This document shows, piece after piece, positions 44,052 through 52,874 of a stretch of DNA of 64,000 nt (the first letter of the stretch is position 1; every line of letters begins with the position of its first letter). Made by a program: the position numbers and the translations under genes. This stretch comes from CAG-269 sp963556905. Lineage in GTDB: Bacteria; Bacillota; Clostridia; TANB77; CAG-508. The notes beneath the pieces were generated by a model. The model saw only the letters and a program-made list of their open reading frames with translations, was not told the DNA's origin and ran no database searches. The stretch covers positions 1-64,000 of the forward strand of contig CAUWAY010000002.1 in assembly GCA_963556905.1 (NCBI GenBank), in the 5' to 3' direction.

Positions 44052-44073
44052 TGTAATATTTTTGTAATATAAA
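44052..44073. repeat. Two 11-bp phased repeats matching the pilus operon repeats
   Basis: TGTAATATTTT (44052-44062) and TGTAATATAAA (44063-44073) share TGTAATAT with the three repeats at 31217-31249 (read on the other strand) and have the same 11-base period. They end 16 bases before the -35 box of the gene at 44166. Confidence 0.7.
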
Positions 44074-44089
44074 CTTAATATAAAAACAC

Positions 44090-44118
44090 TTGAAAAAACA
44101 AGACAAATATTATATAAA
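44090..44118 (+). promoter_or_regulatory. Promoter of the small gene at 44166
   Basis: TTGAAA (44090-44095) and TATAAA (44113-44118) with a 17-base spacer, 47 bases from the ATG. Confidence 0.6.
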
Positions 44119-44165
44119 TATAGTAGAAAATAAATCAATAATAATACTGCAAAGGAGGAATAAAT

Positions 44166-44453
44166 ATGGCAAATATAGAAGAAGTTTCTGGAGTTTTTGG
44201 AGGAATAAAAGTTAACGAGACAGGTGTACAAAACAATGCTGGATTTTCAGAAGGAAATACTGTAAATGTTGGAACAAATTTACCAACAAAGACAGGTTTC
44301 TGGAACAAAGTTAAATCTGTATTATTTTATGATATAAAAGTTGAACTTACACCATATCAACAAAAAGTAGAAAATGAAGTTAATGAATTTTTACACCAAG
44401 AAATTACTTGGGCTAAAGTTAAAGATTTCTTGTTTCAAGATATTAAATTTTAG
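44166..44453 (+). CDS. Unknown 95-residue protein with internal WxKVK..LF.DIK repeat
   Basis: No membrane segment. The first 50 residues are polar and small-residue-rich (FGGIKVNETGVQNNAGFSEG). The C-terminal half contains two copies of a motif: WNKVKSVLFYDIKV (about 51-64) and WAKVKDFLFQDIKF (about 82-95), linked by a helix (YQQKVENEVNEFLHQEI). The spacing suggests two amphipathic helices. I recognise no named family. It is monocistronic with a strong AAAGGAGG site, its own promoter and a terminator (44480-44513). Repeats upstream match those at the pilus promoter, hinting at co-regulation. Confidence 0.75.
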   Translation: MANIEEVSGVFGGIKVNETGVQNNAGFSEGNTVNVGTNLPTKTGFWNKVKSVLFYDIKVELTPYQQKVENEVNEFLHQEITWAKVKDFLFQDIKF

Positions 44454-44479
44454 TAAAAATTAATATGAAATTAAAGAGG

Positions 44480-44513
44480 GGGGACATCCTTAATAAGGAA
44501 TGGTCCTTTTTTA
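44480..44513 (+). terminator. Terminator after the gene at 44166
   Basis: GGGACATCCTT pairs with AAGGAATGGTCC (minor mismatch) around a short AATA loop, followed by T6. Confidence 0.75.
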
Positions 44514-44568
44514 TATAAAAATTTTTATATAAAAATAAAAAAAAAATTAATTTTTTTTTAGAAAAGTA

Positions 44569-44597
44569 TTGACAATTTTGTTAAATTAGATTATACT
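44569..44597 (+). promoter_or_regulatory. Promoter of tRNA(CAU)
   Basis: A perfect TTGACA (44569-44574) and TATACT (44592-44597), 17-base spacer. Confidence 0.8.
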
Positions 44598-44629
44598 TTA
44601 AATTGTCGTTAGGAATTAAGACAAAAAAT

Positions 44630-44706
44630 GCTCCCATAGCTCAGTTGGTCAGAGCAACCGGCTCATAACCGGTGGGTCCTAGGTTCAAGTCCTAGTGGGA
44701 GCACCA
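44630..44706 (+). tRNA. tRNA with CAU anticodon (Met elongator or lysidine-modified Ile2)
   Basis: Acceptor GCTCCCA/TGGGAGC pairs fully, including position 1-72, which excludes initiator tRNA. The anticodon stem ACCGG/CCGGT encloses CTCATAA. T-arm CCTAGGTTCAAGTCCTAG; CCA encoded at 44704-44706. The GGCTCATAACCG context resembles Firmicute tRNA-Ile2 as much as elongator Met, so the amino acid is left open. Confidence 0.93.
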
Positions 44707-44710
44707 TAAT

Positions 44711-44762
44711 AAAAATATTTCTTGAAACTTTTATAAAAGATAGTAAAGAAATATTTTTTTTT
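44711..44762 (+). terminator. Terminator after tRNA(CAU)
   Basis: AAATATTTCTT pairs with AAGAAATATTT around a long loop, followed by a T run. Confidence 0.6.
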
Positions 44763-44856
44763 ATTTTATGGAACAAGAAAATAATATTTTTATATTGCTA
44801 TTTTAGAATATATATATTATAATTTAATAAGTAATAAAAATGAAAGGAGAAGAAAA

Positions 44857-45429
44857 ATGGAAAAATCAACAAAAATCATTATTGCAATAGTAGCTATAAT
44901 TTTAATAGCAGTAGTAATAATAGCAGTTGCAATAAATTCAAAACCAAGAACAAAATTGGAAGCAATTAATAGTGCTGAAGACTTAGTAACTTTAATTAAT
45001 AAAGTATATGAGGGACAAGATGAAAATATGTATGGAAACTTCCAAACACAAACTATAGACACAGCAGAAGAAGCACTTGTGAATTCATTTACTGGACTTG
45101 AAAATGGAGAAAATTTGCAATATCTTGCAGTATCAGAACCAATGATTAATGCACAAGCATATTCATTTGTATTAGCAAAAGTAAAAGATGGAGTAAATGC
45201 AAATGAAGTAGCAGAAAAAATGAAAGACAATGTAAACTCTAGAAAATGGATTTGCGTTTCAGCAGAAAAAGTTTATGCAACAAGTAGTGGAAACGTAGTA
45301 TGTCTTGTTATGGCTAGTGAAGAAATGGCAAAACCAATTTATGAAAAATTCAAATCATTAGCTGGAACAATAGGACAAGAATATGAAAAAACAGAAGAAG
45401 AAATAGAATTACCACCAGAAATGTTCTAG
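44857..45429 (+). CDS. Single-pass membrane protein, DUF4358-like
   Basis: 190 residues. A transmembrane helix (about 6-26) leads to an extracytoplasmic alpha-beta domain. The block AYSFVLAKVKDGVNANEVAEKM, the segment around RKWICVSAEKVYATSSGNVV and CLVMASEE resemble the DUF4358 pattern of a lipoprotein-like family common in Clostridia. There is no lipobox Cys here, so it is anchored by the helix. No function is known. It has a GAAAGGAG ribosome site and a long terminator (45441-45500), and appears monocistronic. Confidence 0.7.
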   Translation: MEKSTKIIIAIVAIILIAVVIIAVAINSKPRTKLEAINSAEDLVTLINKVYEGQDENMYGNFQTQTIDTAEEALVNSFTGLENGENLQYLAVSEPMINAQAYSFVLAKVKDGVNANEVAEKMKDNVNSRKWICVSAEKVYATSSGNVVCLVMASEEMAKPIYEKFKSLAGTIGQEYEKTEEEIELPPEMF

Positions 45430-45440
45430 TATGTTATTAT

Positions 45441-45500
45441 AAACAATATCGTCGTGAAAACAGAAAAATTTTCTATTTTTTCGGCGATATTGTTTTATAA
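45441..45500 (+). terminator. Terminator after the DUF4358-like gene
   Basis: AAACAATATCGTCG pairs with CGGCGATATTGTTT, with more pairing (GAAAA/TTTTT) inside. Confidence 0.8.
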
Positions 45501-45532
45501 TAAATTTTATAAAACAAATAGAAGGAGAAAAA

Positions 45533-46909
45533 ATGATATTTTCTAGTATAACTTTTTTATTTTATTTTTTACCAATCGTTATGGCAATTTACTATATAGT
45601 GCCAAACAAATTCAAAAATGTAGTATTATTAATATCATCAATACTATTTTATTTTTATGGAGAACCTAAATATGTAATATTAATGATTATATCAATAATA
45701 ATCACATATATATTCGGAATTTTAATACACAAATATAAAAAACAATCCAAAATATTTTTAATATTATCAATATCAATAAGTATAGGGCTATTAATATATT
45801 TTAAATATGCAAATTTTATTATACAAAATATCAATTTGTGGTTAAAAAATAAAATAGACTTTATATATGTAATACTACCAATAGGAATATCTTTTTATAC
45901 ATTTCAAATGATAAGTTATCTAATAGATGTATATAAAGGAGAAGCAAGAGTTCAGAAAAATATTTTTAAACTTGCAATGTATATTTCATTATTTCCTCAA
46001 TTAATAGCAGGACCTATTGTAAGATATACAACAATAGAAGAACAAATAGAAAAAAGAGAATATAGCTTTAAAAAATTTAGCTTAGGAGTAAGAAGATTTA
46101 TAATAGGACTAGGAAAAAAAGTATTAATAGCGGATTTATTAGGAAAACTAAATTCTATAATGTTAGGAAGTGTAGATAATACAGTTCTTTCGTATTGGTT
46201 ATATGCAATATCTGCAATGTTACAAATATATTTTGACTTTTCAGGATATTCAGATATGGCAATAGGACTAGGAAAAATGTTTGGATTTGATTTCTTAGAA
46301 AACTTCAATTATCCATATATAGCAACAAGTATTACTGAATTTTGGAGAAGATGGCATATATCGTTAAGTACATGGTTTAGAGATTATGTGTATATACCAC
46401 TAGGTGGCAACAGAGTAAGTAAACTAAAATGGTTAAGAAATATTTTAATAGTATGGTTATTAACCGGTTTATGGCATGGAGCTTCATGGAATTTTGTAAT
46501 ATGGGGATTATATTTTGGAATAATATTAATAATTGAAAAAGTATTTCTGGGTAAATATATTCAGAAAATACCAAAAATATTATCAAGAATATATACATTA
46601 TTGGTAGTTATGATTAGTTTTATAATATTCAATGGAGAAAATATTAGTAGTATTATGCAAAACATAGGCGGATTATTTGGAATAGGATGCAAATCTATTG
46701 TTTCACAAGAAAGCATATACTATTTAAGAAGTTATTTTAGTATAATAATAATAAGTATAATTGGAGCAACGCCAATATTAAAAAATATAACAAATAATAA
46801 TAAAATAAAGAATATATTAGAACCTATATATTTATTATTTATTTTGATTTTATGTACAAGTTATATTGTAGATGGTTCATTTAGCCCATTTCTATATTTT
46901 AGATTTTAG
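45533..46909 (+). CDS. MBOAT-family membrane O-acyltransferase (AlgI/DltB-like)
   Basis: 458 residues, ten or more transmembrane helices. Family landmarks: IGISFYTFQMISYLIDVYKG, FPQLIAGPIVRY, YFDFSGYSDMAIGLGKMFGF, FWRRWHISLSTWFRDYVYIPLGGNR and WLLTGLWHGASWNFVIWG, whose last His (about 326) is the presumed catalytic residue. Such enzymes pass acetyl or other acyl groups across the membrane onto cell-surface polymers. The DHHW/AlgX-like partner follows 11 bases after the stop, so the pair probably O-acetylates a polysaccharide or wall polymer. GAAGGAG site. Confidence 0.92.
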   Translation: MIFSSITFLFYFLPIVMAIYYIVPNKFKNVVLLISSILFYFYGEPKYVILMIISIIITYIFGILIHKYKKQSKIFLILSISISIGLLIYFKYANFIIQNINLWLKNKIDFIYVILPIGISFYTFQMISYLIDVYKGEARVQKNIFKLAMYISLFPQLIAGPIVRYTTIEEQIEKREYSFKKFSLGVRRFIIGLGKKVLIADLLGKLNSIMLGSVDNTVLSYWLYAISAMLQIYFDFSGYSDMAIGLGKMFGFDFLENFNYPYIATSITEFWRRWHISLSTWFRDYVYIPLGGNRVSKLKWLRNILIVWLLTGLWHGASWNFVIWGLYFGIILIIEKVFLGKYIQKIPKILSRIYTLLVVMISFIIFNGENISSIMQNIGGLFGIGCKSIVSQESIYYLRSYFSIIIISIIGATPILKNITNNNKIKNILEPIYLLFILILCTSYIVDGSFSPFLYFRF

Positions 46910-46920
46910 GAGGTGTTATT

Positions 46921-48006
46921 GTGGAAAATAAAAATAAGGATATCATAAATACAATAGGTTTTATATTAATATTAATAATAATGTTTATAGCGAATATATT
47001 AAAACCAAATCAAGATATATCAATAACAGAAAGAAGAAAATTAGCTCAATTTCCAGAAATAACATTTAAAAAGTTAATAAATGGAGATGTATCAAAGCAA
47101 ATAGAAAAATATACAGTAGATCAATTTATATTAAGAGATTCATTTAGAAAAATAAAAGCATTTTTTAGTATTAATATATTAAATCAACAGGATAATAATA
47201 ATTTATTTGAAAAAAATGGTGGAATTTATAAAATAGACTATCCATTGCAAGAAAAAAATATAACAAAATCAGCAGAAAAAATTAGCAAAATCTATGAAAA
47301 ATATTTGCAAGGAATGGAGGTATATTATGCAATTATACCAGATAAAAATTATTATTTAGAAAATGATAAACATTTAAAAATAAATTATGATAGATTAAAA
47401 GAAATTGTTTCAAAGCAATTGACAGATATAAAATATATTGATATTTGGGATGATCTAAAATTAGAAGACTATTATAAAACGGATTTACATTGGAAACAAG
47501 AAAATTTACAAAAAGTAGTAAAAAAGATAAAAAAAGATATGGGAGCTCCAAATATTCAAGAACCTGATTACACAATAATTGGTAAGGGGGACTTTTATGG
47601 AACATATTATGGGCAGTTAGGATTAAATGTAAAGCCAGATAAGATAAACATCTTAACAAATGATATGTTAAAAAATTGCAAAACTTATAATTATGAAACT
47701 AAAGTAACCGGAAAAATTTATGACGAAAATAAAACTAATGACAAATATGATATATATTTATCTGGTGCTACACCTATAATTGATATTGAAAATCCCAAAG
47801 CAGATACAGATAAAGAATTATTACTTTTTAGAGACTCTTTTGGAAGTAGTATAGCACCATTATTAATGCAAAATTATAGAAAAATTACATTGATAGACAT
47901 TAGATATATAGCAAGTTCTTTGCTAGACCAATATATTGATTTTAATAATCAAGATGTTTTGTTTTTATATAGTACATTAGTGCTTAATCAAAATGTGCTA
48001 AAATAA
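46921..48006 (+). CDS. DHHW/AlgX-like O-acetylation partner protein
   Basis: 361 residues with a GTG start behind TAGGAGG. An N-terminal transmembrane helix (about 10-27) anchors an extracellular SGNH-like domain. The start ITERRKLAQFPEITFKKLINGD matches the DHHW family; the namesake motif is modified to TDLHWKQE, and the late LLLFRDSFGSSIAPLL carries the serine seen in AlgX/DHHW proteins. Members cooperate with MBOAT acyltransferases to place the acyl group on extracellular polymers. Tandem with the MBOAT gene; target polymer unknown. Confidence 0.87.
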   Translation: MENKNKDIINTIGFILILIIMFIANILKPNQDISITERRKLAQFPEITFKKLINGDVSKQIEKYTVDQFILRDSFRKIKAFFSINILNQQDNNNLFEKNGGIYKIDYPLQEKNITKSAEKISKIYEKYLQGMEVYYAIIPDKNYYLENDKHLKINYDRLKEIVSKQLTDIKYIDIWDDLKLEDYYKTDLHWKQENLQKVVKKIKKDMGAPNIQEPDYTIIGKGDFYGTYYGQLGLNVKPDKINILTNDMLKNCKTYNYETKVTGKIYDENKTNDKYDIYLSGATPIIDIENPKADTDKELLLFRDSFGSSIAPLLMQNYRKITLIDIRYIASSLLDQYIDFNNQDVLFLYSTLVLNQNVLK

Positions 48007-48029
48007 ATGAAAAAAATTTTAAAAAAGTA

Positions 48030-48058
48030 TTGACAATGAATTTATTAAAGTGTATAAT
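48030..48058 (+). promoter_or_regulatory. Promoter of tRNA-Tyr
   Basis: Perfect TTGACA (48030-48035) and TATAAT (48053-48058), 17-base spacer. Confidence 0.9.
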
Positions 48059-48138
48059 GAGTAAGCATTGAGCAATAATGAATATAGAGAACTTAAGTTT
48101 CTAAATTCAAATAATATTGCAAATGTAATATAAAAGCT

Positions 48139-48224
48139 GGACAGGTGGCCGAGTGGCTAAAGGCGGCAGACTGTAAATCTGTTCTCATATGAGTACGATG
48201 GTTCGAATCCATCCCTGTCCACCA
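48139..48224 (+). tRNA. tRNA-Tyr(GUA), CCA encoded
   Basis: GGACAGG (48139-48145) pairs with CCTGTCC (48214-48220). The anticodon loop CTGTAAA gives GUA. A long variable arm (TTCTCATATGAGTACG) and GGTTCGAATCC T-arm are present, and CCA ends at 48224. A variable island starts just downstream. Confidence 0.95.
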
Positions 48225-48258
48225 AAGGATAATATCGTCACGCCAGACGAAAAAAGAT

Positions 48259-48287
48259 TAAATCGACTGTAAAGGTCGATTTTTTTC
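48259..48287 (+). terminator. Terminator after tRNA-Tyr
   Basis: AATCGAC (48261-48267) pairs with GTCGATT (48275-48281), followed by T6. Confidence 0.8.
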
Positions 48288-48404
48288 ATGCGTTAGTATA
48301 AACTTTTAGTAGGGAAATTTTAGAAAAAAATTAAATAAGAGATACCAATTTGATAGAATAATTTTACCAAAATCCAAATATTCAAGTAATAAATCAGGAA
48401 AATT

Positions 48405-48938
48405 AGTAGTGCCAGAAATGGAAATCAGTAGCACAACAGTAATACATAATGTAAGAAAAAATGAATGGAAGATGAATATTGAAGAACGAAAAGAAGAAGA
48501 AAAAATAAAGGCTAAAAATATATTTATTCAAGTAGATGAAGACCATGTTAAACAAAGAAATAAAAAGAGATGTACAATATCAAAAATAATAACAATATAT
48601 ACTAAAAAAAGAACATTAACAAAACCAGATAGAATTCTAGAAGTAAAACAAGTAAGAAAAGAATTGGTAGATAAATTCATATTTTCAGGATTATACAAAG
48701 ATATTCAAGAAATGTGGGAATGATCAAATAAGTACAGAAAATATAATGATGGAGGGAATATTTACCAAAAAATAGTAGATATATCAACAGAAGAAAAAAG
48801 AGAAAAGAAAATACAGGAATAAGAAAAAAAGCAAACAAAAAATTATTTGGAACAGTAGGAGCAAAAATTCCAATAGGAATGGCTAGAGACGAATTGTATT
48901 ATGAACTAAAAAATATTTGGTATGGAAATACTATATAA
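48405..48938 (+). pseudogene. Remnant of an ISLre2/UPF0236-type transposase and further debris
   Basis: One fragment (48409-48723) reads SSTTVIHNVRKNEWKM and IFIQVDEDHVKQRNKK, matching the ISLre2/UPF0236 transposase pattern 'TTV.N.IR ... LYIEADEDHVALQ'. It has no proper start and ends at a stop. About 190 bases on, another frame reads FGTVGAKIPIGMARDELYYE and ends at 48937, of uncertain origin. No terminal repeats are visible. This is decayed mobile DNA at the edge of the island behind tRNA-Tyr. Confidence 0.65.
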
Positions 48939-49027
48939 GTATTGAATTATAAAGGAATTTATGCTATCTTAATTTCTGGAAATAATTGTTTTTGTATGGA
49001 TTTTATGATATAAATAAGGAAAATACA

Positions 49028-49054
49028 AAATTTGCAACAGAGCGTTGCAAATTT
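49028..49054. repeat. 11-bp inverted repeat before the DUF1016 gene
   Basis: AAATTTGCAAC (49028-49038) and GTTGCAAATTT (49044-49054) with a 5-base loop, just before the ribosome site. Its 21-base core recurs with 2 differences inside the gene at 49354-49374. Confidence 0.8.
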
Positions 49055-49070
49055 CAAAAAGGAGGAAATC

Positions 49071-50095
49071 ATGAAAGATTTAATTAATACTATTAATGAT
49101 AATGAATATTTTGAATTCTTAAATCAAATAAAAAAAGATATTGTAAATACTAGAAAAAAAGTTATATTGAACACAAACAATGAATTAATACTAATGTATT
49201 ATAGAATAGGAAAAGTTTTGTTAGAAAATAACCAATATGGTAGTAATTTTATAAATAATTTAGCTACAGACTTAAAATTAGAATTTCCAAATGCAGAAGG
49301 TTTATCAGCAAGAAATTTGAGATATATGCAAAAGAATTTGATTATGATACAATTTTGCAACACAGCATTGCAAAATTACCTTGGGGCTCAGTAATATCAA
49401 TTATGGATAAAGTTAAAAATTCAGAGGAAAGATTATGGTATGCTGAAAAAGCATTAGAAAATTTATGGACTAGACCAGTTTTAGAACATCAGATTGCGAC
49501 AAATCTATACAGTAGACAAGCATTATTAGATACTAAAATAAATAATTATAATGATACGCTTCCAGAAGAACTTAGTAAAAAAGCTATTGAGATGTTAAAA
49601 GATCCATATGTATTTGATATTGCGTATAATGAAAAAGCATTAGAAAAAGATATTGAGAATGCATTAGTCTCTAATATTACAGACTTACTTTTAGAACTTG
49701 GAAACGGTTTCGCTTTTATAGGTAGACAATATCATTTAGAAATTGAAGGCGAAGATTATTATATAGATTTATTATTTTACAATTTAAACTTAAAATGTTA
49801 TGTTGTTGTAGAATTAAAAACTGTTAAATTTATACCAGAATTTGCAGGAAAATTAAATTTTTATTTAAATGCAGTAGATATGTTGTTAAAAAAAGAAGAT
49901 GACAATCCAACAATAGGAATCTTATTATGCAGAGATGAACACAAGTTAACAGCTGAATTAGCTTTGAAAGATATAAATAAACCAATAGGAGTTGCAGAAT
50001 ATAAATATTTACAAGAAATTCCAGAGTATTTAGCTAATAATTTACCAAGTATTGAAACACTAGAGAAAAGATTAAATAATAATGATGAAAATTAG
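49071..50095 (+). pseudogene. DUF1016/YhcG-type PDDEXK nuclease, frameshifted
   Basis: The ATG at 49071 follows AAGGAGG. The first frame holds the DUF1016 N-terminal domain (LILMYYRIGKVLLENNQYG; GLSARNLRYMQK) and stops at 49394. The continuation in another frame picks up from about 49340 as EFDYDTILQHSIAKLPWGS and runs to 50095. It includes LWYAEKALENLWTRPVLEHQ and a PDDEXK core: GRQYHLEIEGEDYYIDLLFY with the ExK in VVVELKTVKF. The joint lacks a few residues compared with relatives, so a small deletion is likely. DUF1016 proteins are linked to restriction or phage exclusion loci. It lies 24 bases before the OLD/helicase pair. Confidence 0.82.
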
Positions 50096-50118
50096 TATTA
50101 GAAGGGAATTTTAAATAT

Positions 50119-51699
50119 ATGAATTATATAAAGAGTCTAACAATTGAAGGATTAAAAAAATTTGAACATTTTAATATAGAGTTTGATAAAAATATAAATA
50201 TTATTATAGGAGAGAATGAAGCAGGAAAAAGCACTATATTAGAAGCAATAAATATATGCTTAAATCAATTATATAGAAATACAGATAAATCAATAATAAA
50301 AGACTTATTGAATATAAAAAATGTAAAAAAATTTGAAAAGAATCCTTCAATAGAAAATTTACCTAGAATCCAAATTGAAATAGAATTTAATTTGGATAAT
50401 GATTCTAAAAATAATTTTTTGTTTTATGGAATGCATAACAAAGATAAAAATGAAAAATATGGTATAAAATACACATGCGAATTAAATAAAGAGTTTGAAC
50501 AGGAAATGTTTGAATTTATAAAAGAAAAAAAGATACCATATGAATATTATGAAATGAAGTGGACTACTTTTCAAGGAGCATCTTTCAATGTTCTAAAGCA
50601 ACCACTTAATTATCTTACGATAGATAATTCTATTACTACTCAATATAATACATATAACTACTATAATAAATCTGTTTTTAAAAGTAAATACAATGGAACT
50701 AAAATGATTAAAGCTAAGAATGATTTTAGGATAAATATAGAAAATATATTTTCTGACTTAAAATTAGAAAAAATATCAGAAACACAACAGTTTGGAGTGG
50801 ATACTAAGAAAGTAATATTAGAAAATATTATTTCTATTTTGGATAATGATATTTTATTAGAAAATAAAGGAAAGGGAATGGAAAACCTTTTAAAAACTCA
50901 GATAGCATTAGATAAGGCGAGAAGTAAGTTAGATGTCATTTCTATAGAAGAACCTGAGAACCATTTAAGTCACACTAATCTCAGAAAAATGCTAAAGAAT
51001 ATAGAAAATTATAAAAGCGATAAGCAAATTATCATAACTACGCATAATAATCTTATTGCAAGTGGTCTAAATGTGCAAAATATTATTTGGATTAATAATG
51101 AAAAATCAAAGAAATTAAAAAATATAGATAAAGATATAGCAAAATTTTTTCAAAAAAGCGATAATAATAGTTTGTTACAATTTTTGTTGGCAAAAAAAGT
51201 TATATTAGTGGAAGGAGCAACAGAATATATCTTAATACCTAAAGTGTTTAAGCAAATATTAAATAAGACACTTGAAGAAGAAAATATTGATATTATTTCA
51301 TGTAACGGAGTAACTTATAAAAATTTCATACATATTGCAGAGCTAATGAAAAAAAAGGTAGTTGTTATTACAGATAATGATGAAAATGAGGAAAAGATAA
51401 ACGAAATGAATAATTATAATAAACAGTATGATAATATTAAAATATATATGGATAGTAATGTACAAAATTGGACATGGGAGGTTTGCTTTTACAAATTAAA
51501 TGCAAATAAATTAAAAAAGATAATAGAAATAGAAGAGGGAGCAAAGTATTCATATAAAGGAATTTCTTATGAAAGTGAACCTATTCTAGGAAAAATGTTA
51601 AATAATAAATCCGAAACAGCATATAAAGTTTATATTGCTAATAAAGAATTTGAATATCCTTCTTATGTTGAGGAGGCCTTAAAATGGATAAAAGGGTAA
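50119..51699 (+). CDS. OLD-family ATPase-TOPRIM nuclease (GajA-like)
   Basis: 526 residues. An N-terminal SMC-like ABC ATPase has Walker A GENEAGKST (31-39), a Walker B/signature region ISIEEPENHLS (about 274-284) and the switch TTHNNLIASG. A C-terminal TOPRIM domain has the metal-binding Glu in LVEGATEYILIP (about 363) and the acidic ITDNDENEE (about 417), then NWTWEVCFY. This is the class 2 OLD layout, found next to UvrD-like helicases. Its stop overlaps the helicase start by 16 bases. In Gabija, GajA is a nucleotide-regulated DNA nicking nuclease acting against phage. This protein is somewhat shorter than the described GajA. Defence is inferred from domain pairing. Confidence 0.87.
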   Translation: MNYIKSLTIEGLKKFEHFNIEFDKNINIIIGENEAGKSTILEAINICLNQLYRNTDKSIIKDLLNIKNVKKFEKNPSIENLPRIQIEIEFNLDNDSKNNFLFYGMHNKDKNEKYGIKYTCELNKEFEQEMFEFIKEKKIPYEYYEMKWTTFQGASFNVLKQPLNYLTIDNSITTQYNTYNYYNKSVFKSKYNGTKMIKAKNDFRINIENIFSDLKLEKISETQQFGVDTKKVILENIISILDNDILLENKGKGMENLLKTQIALDKARSKLDVISIEEPENHLSHTNLRKMLKNIENYKSDKQIIITTHNNLIASGLNVQNIIWINNEKSKKLKNIDKDIAKFFQKSDNNSLLQFLLAKKVILVEGATEYILIPKVFKQILNKTLEEENIDIISCNGVTYKNFIHIAELMKKKVVVITDNDENEEKINEMNNYNKQYDNIKIYMDSNVQNWTWEVCFYKLNANKLKKIIEIEEGAKYSYKGISYESEPILGKMLNNKSETAYKVYIANKEFEYPSYVEEALKWIKG

Positions 51700-52805
51700 T
51701 ATTAGCTGTAGCAGGAGCTGGAAAAACTTATTCATTATGTAAAAATGTTGATGTAAATAAAAGAAATATAATATTAGCTTTTACCAACCAGAATATAAAG
51801 AATATAAGTAAAGAACTAAATGAGAATCATGATGAAACAATAGAAAATACATATGTTTATACATTTGATAGTTTTAAGTATAATTTTTTTATAAGACCAT
51901 ATGAGCCAATAATTGCTAAACATTTTGGAATAACAACATTTGAAAGTAAAGGAGTTAGTTTAGTAACACCACCACCTAGATTTAAAAATAGTTTTCCTAA
52001 TTCTGATTATAAAGACAGTAGTTTATTTGAACATTATGTTATAAAAGATAAATATTATTGTGATAATTTATCAGAACTTATACTAAAGGTCAATAAAAAA
52101 GGAGAGTACAATTTATTTGATATTGCAATGAAAAATATAAATAATTTTTTTGAATATATATACATCGATGAATTCCAAGACTTTAGGCAACATGATTATG
52201 AACTAATGGAAAAGGTTATTAAGAAATCAAAAAACATAGTTCTAGTTGGCGATTATTTTCAACATTCTGTAAATGCTAGAAATAATACAGGAAAGCCATT
52301 TAAAGTTGGAAATTCCAAAGAAACAAAGAGAATTATTACATACGAAGAATATATAGAATTGTTAAAAAAATTAAATTTGAAAATTGATACAGAATCATTG
52401 AAAAGAACAAGAAGATGCCCAGAAAATATTTGTAAATTTATAAGAGAAAAATTTAATATACAAATTTATGCCGATAATGAGAACAAAGGAGACATTACAT
52501 TTTTAGAAGATATAAACGAGATAAAGAAAGTTATTGAAAATAATGATATAATCAAGCTAGTTGAAAGCGATAGTAAAATTTATAGTTTTAATTGTATAAA
52601 TTGGGGGTATTCTAAAGGGGATACCTATAATGATATTTGCGTTATATTAACAGATAGATTTAAAAATTTAAAAAAAGAAAAAAATATAGAATATACTTCA
52701 ATAGTAAACAAAATATATGTGGCTTTGACTAGAACAAAAGGTAATTTATATATTATAGAAAAAGAAAAATTCGATGATATAAAGTATAATTACATTAAAA
52801 ACTAA
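51684..52805 (+). CDS. Compact UvrD-like helicase (GajB-like)
   Basis: 373 residues. SF1 motifs in order: Walker A AVAGAGKTYS (8-17), ILAFTNQNIKNI (Ia), IYIDEFQDF (II, about 159-167), VLVGDYFQH (III), LKRTRRCPENIC (IV) and VNKIYVALTRTKGNLYII (VI, about 338-355). It lacks the large 1B/2B insertions of housekeeping UvrD/PcrA and is shorter than the described GajB. The ATG sits inside the end of the nuclease gene behind GAGGAGG, so the two are translated together. Known Gabija helicases sense DNA ends and assist the nuclease. Confidence 0.86.
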   Translation: MDKRVILAVAGAGKTYSLCKNVDVNKRNIILAFTNQNIKNISKELNENHDETIENTYVYTFDSFKYNFFIRPYEPIIAKHFGITTFESKGVSLVTPPPRFKNSFPNSDYKDSSLFEHYVIKDKYYCDNLSELILKVNKKGEYNLFDIAMKNINNFFEYIYIDEFQDFRQHDYELMEKVIKKSKNIVLVGDYFQHSVNARNNTGKPFKVGNSKETKRIITYEEYIELLKKLNLKIDTESLKRTRRCPENICKFIREKFNIQIYADNENKGDITFLEDINEIKKVIENNDIIKLVESDSKIYSFNCINWGYSKGDTYNDICVILTDRFKNLKKEKNIEYTSIVNKIYVALTRTKGNLYIIEKEKFDDIKYNYIKN

Positions 52806-52874
52806 TATGATAAATAAAAAAGTTAAATCTTAAAATAATATTGAAACATCTTTAAAGAAAAGAGGAATAATATA

